Shown here one piece after another: positions 63,720 through 64,000 of a stretch of DNA of 64,000 bases. The DNA is taken from contig CAJUAB010000010.1 in assembly GCA_910583845.1 (NCBI GenBank), positions 62,001-126,000 of the forward strand, written 5' to 3'. Each line of letters opens with the position of its first letter. The stretch's first letter is position 1. The notes under the pieces were generated by a model, which searched no databases, was not told the DNA's origin, and worked only from the letters and a program-made list of their open reading frames with translations. The translations under genes and the position numbers were made by a program. Origin of the DNA: an uncultured Acetatifactor sp. (GTDB lineage: Bacteria; Bacillota; Clostridia; Lachnospirales; Lachnospiraceae).

Positions 63720-64000
63720 CTACAGATCCAGTTTCTCAAATCGCTGTTCCGAGCGTTTCAAGGACAGCAACGTGCCCGCCGCAAAGAGAACCGCTCCCCC
63801 CAATAGTACCACAGACTGGCGGAAAACGCCATCCCCCTCCACCGCGTTCAGCCACTCCATCCCGGGGAAATGGTGCAAAGTCTCCCCCAGACCCACCACC
63901 ACAAAGGCTGCGGCGCAGAACAGGATAAAGGGCTTTCCGTAATAGTACGCCGTCTTGTAAAAGCCCCCCAGAAAAAGTATATTGAACAGAGCCATCATTG
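63720..64000 (-). CDS. Membrane protein, C-terminal part (5' end outside window)
   Basis: At least 93 residues in frame up to the window edge, with two hydrophobic segments (FILFCAAAFVVVGLGETL and VVLLGGAVLFAAGTLLSL) and a charged tail. It could be the end of an ABC-2 permease or another integral protein. A Met at the edge exists, but no binding site can be seen, so the gene probably continues upstream. Confidence 0.6.
   Translation of the reverse strand, partial: MMALFNILFLGGFYKTAYYYGKPFILFCAAAFVVVGLGETLHHFPGMEWLNAVEGDGVFRQSVVLLGGAVLFAAGTLLSLKRSEQRFEKLDL

Overview
The window looks like chromosomal DNA of a gut-type Clostridia bacterium, most likely Lachnospiraceae. The grounds are strong AGGAGG ribosome-binding sites, roughly 50% GC, Firmicutes-type two-component and XRE/MerR/PadR regulators, plant-polysaccharide enzymes, and DUF2812, AAA-ATPase/PD-(D/E)XK and Rpn families. 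Most genes lie on the minus strand. I saw no rRNA, tRNA, CRISPR array or classical insertion sequence.

Layout. 0-3.4 kb: the end of an aldo/keto reductase and a hybrid histidine kinase, then a 0.7 kb non-coding stretch with interleaved inverted repeats. 4-9 kb: a membrane-anchored XRE regulator, a small ABC transporter, a TipA-like MerR regulator with a textbook 19-bp-spacer promoter, and a CPBP protease. 9-15 kb: an HD-GYP phosphodiesterase, a large glycosyltransferase-like membrane protein, and an XRE/CPBP pair. 15-22 kb: a plant cell-wall cluster (MATE pump, carboxylesterase, GH51 arabinofuranosidase, tandem CE1-like esterase). 22-26.5 kb: a BcrAB-like ABC transporter and a VanRS-like two-component pair. 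26.6-30.2 kb: a PAS-GAF-GGDEF cyclase and a chemoreceptor carrying the amino-acid dCache motif. 30-33 kb: a PadR/DUF2812 pair, an orphan HicB and a lipoprotein. 33.4-35.3 kb: an ABC-F gene behind a leader with a three-codon upstream ORF and an attenuator.

35.4-44.6 kb is the most interesting part. It holds a radical SAM/SPASM RiPP maturase with an RRE-like N terminus, a 22-residue candidate precursor, an ABC exporter, a 54-residue exported signal-peptide gene, a 632-residue double-HTH regulator, and an operon of two propeller-like lipoproteins around an orphan solute-binding lipoprotein. Three promoters, for the maturase operon, the signal peptide and the lipoprotein operon, carry the same operator half-site at the same distance from the -35 box. 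I infer one peptide-controlled regulon, analogous in logic to streptococcal Rgg/SHP-radical SAM loci but with a different regulator and an unexpected lipoprotein branch.

44.6-49 kb: two tandem AAA-ATPase/PD-(D/E)XK genes with nearly identical 3' portions, and an Rpn-family nuclease. 49-59.6 kb: a ten-gene Mrp/Mbh-type cation antiporter operon with four NuoL/M/N-like subunits and no hydrogenase catalytic genes, interrupted by an 86-bp palindromic element that also occurs at 5.1 kb. 59.7-64 kb: a small membrane protein, a GH43 arabinanase-like lipoprotein, an OFA-type MFS transporter, an XRE-AbrB fusion regulator and the end of a membrane protein.

Starts were chosen from ribosome-binding sites. 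Family calls come from motifs read by eye, without database searches.
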